In this document: one piece after another, positions 63,246 to 64,000 of the stretch
Numbering within the stretch: the first letter of the stretch is position 1
Layout of the letters: the number at the start of each line of letters is the position of its first letter
DNA from: Certhia americana
Lineage: Eukaryota > Chordata > Aves > Passeriformes > Certhiidae
Direction: 5' to 3'
NCBI GenBank assembly: GCA_018697195.1
Contig: CM031859.1
Span: 57,751,444 to 57,815,443, forward strand
DNA length: 64,000 nucleotides
Notes under the pieces: generated by a model
Seen by the model: only the letters and a program-made list of their open reading frames with translations
What the model was told of the DNA's origin: nothing
Database searches by the model: none
Translations under genes and position numbers: made by a program

Positions 63246-64000
63246 GCACCTCACTTCAATCTATGCTGCTTCTCTTTCAATTTAGTCTCTTTAATTGATG
63301 CTAAAAAGTATCCACTGCCAAGGGAAAAAACCTACCAATAAGTTTTTGGCAGTCCACAGCAGGCCGATTATCTGCCACCCCCTGACTTCTAACTAATGCT
63401 TCAGGCTTCACAAAGGCCATAATTAATTCTGTGAATATCAGACTAATCTTAAAATTTTGGTATTCTAATAAGAAACTTCTCTTTGCATTGCTTCAGACCA
63501 TACAAGTACTAGAAAAAAGAAAACAAAACCAAAAACCAACATTTAAAAAATCCCCAAACACACTGGGGAGGAAAAGAACAGATAAGTTTGGAAAATTCTG
63601 GTTGAGAGGGATAATTTAAAGATATTTCCACAAACTTGAATGTTCCCAAAAGCCAGTTTTGTAACATGGTCTCAGTGTTCTGAACAAATTAGCAAGCTGG
63701 TTGGAGAGGAAAGAGGATGTAAACACCCTCAAAAATGCTCAGACATTCTCACAGGACATTCACAGAGTGCTTGGAAAGGAGCTGTCACCCCAGCTCACAT
63801 TGTTCATATTATTAACTTTCTCCACCTCTTCTTCCAGGCGATCTGTGACTGCCTTCACACACCATCACATGTACACATCCCACATATCTCAGCAGCTACA
63901 TGGGGCATAAGGAGACCCAGCTCTGTCATACTTCTCCAGAGTTGCCCTAGAGCTCATCTGGGGCTTGGTCACTAGTGGGAAGGAGAAGTTGAAGCACCAC

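Larger units (their letters stand above)
58461..64000. other. Intergenic DNA to the right edge, no gene seen
   Basis: AT-rich, with (TTTA)n at 59380-59397, a 21-bp duplication at 59413-59453 and an A-rich tract at 63214-63245. I looked for the next gene expected by synteny (SCAF8) and see no exon of it. Confidence 0.6.

Noticed and set aside
1..64000. CRISPR arrays, rRNA, tRNA or operon-type systems
   Set aside because: No spaced direct repeats, no rRNA words and no bacterial gene structure; the sequence is vertebrate.

Overview
The window looks like bird genomic DNA. Two things support this. A CR1 LINE tail ending in the ATTCTATG octamer lies near 46.4-46.9 kb, and the rest is an AT-rich, repeat-poor vertebrate sequence with one CpG island. 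Nothing is prokaryotic: there are no operons, no ribosome-binding sites, and the open frames are short and uncorrelated. The species cannot be fixed from the sequence. A songbird is possible but not shown.

Layout: positions 1 to about 2090 are the 5' end of intron 1 of CNKSR3, which is transcribed on the minus strand. The only protein-coding sequence I can defend is the first coding exon of CNKSR3 (2142 down to 2091), starting MEPVTKWSPKQVVDWTK and ending at a good GT donor. Its CpG-island promoter and 5' UTR lie at about 2143-2520. From there to 64000 is the upstream intergenic region. In other vertebrates the next gene on that side is SCAF8, but no SCAF8 exon is visible here.

The 61 kb desert holds one CR1 fragment (46405-46890), one likely solo retroviral LTR (40383-40687), microsatellites and homopolymers, several exact inverted repeats, and some candidate regulatory sequence. 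The most notable regulatory candidates are a CpG-enriched block with homeobox, E-box and octamer motifs at about 58.2-58.46 kb, a pair of STAT-type palindromes at 22139-22159, and a 16-bp hairpin with mixed base composition at 16750-16786. A possible 85-bp exon on the CNKSR3 strand lies at 54631-54715.

CNKSR3 is a scaffold protein induced by the mineralocorticoid receptor and involved in epithelial sodium-channel control. Distal elements in this desert could plausibly serve it, but nothing here proves that. I found no clear sign of a new multi-gene system. The open frames in the desert have no domain, splice context or family resemblance that I can recognise.
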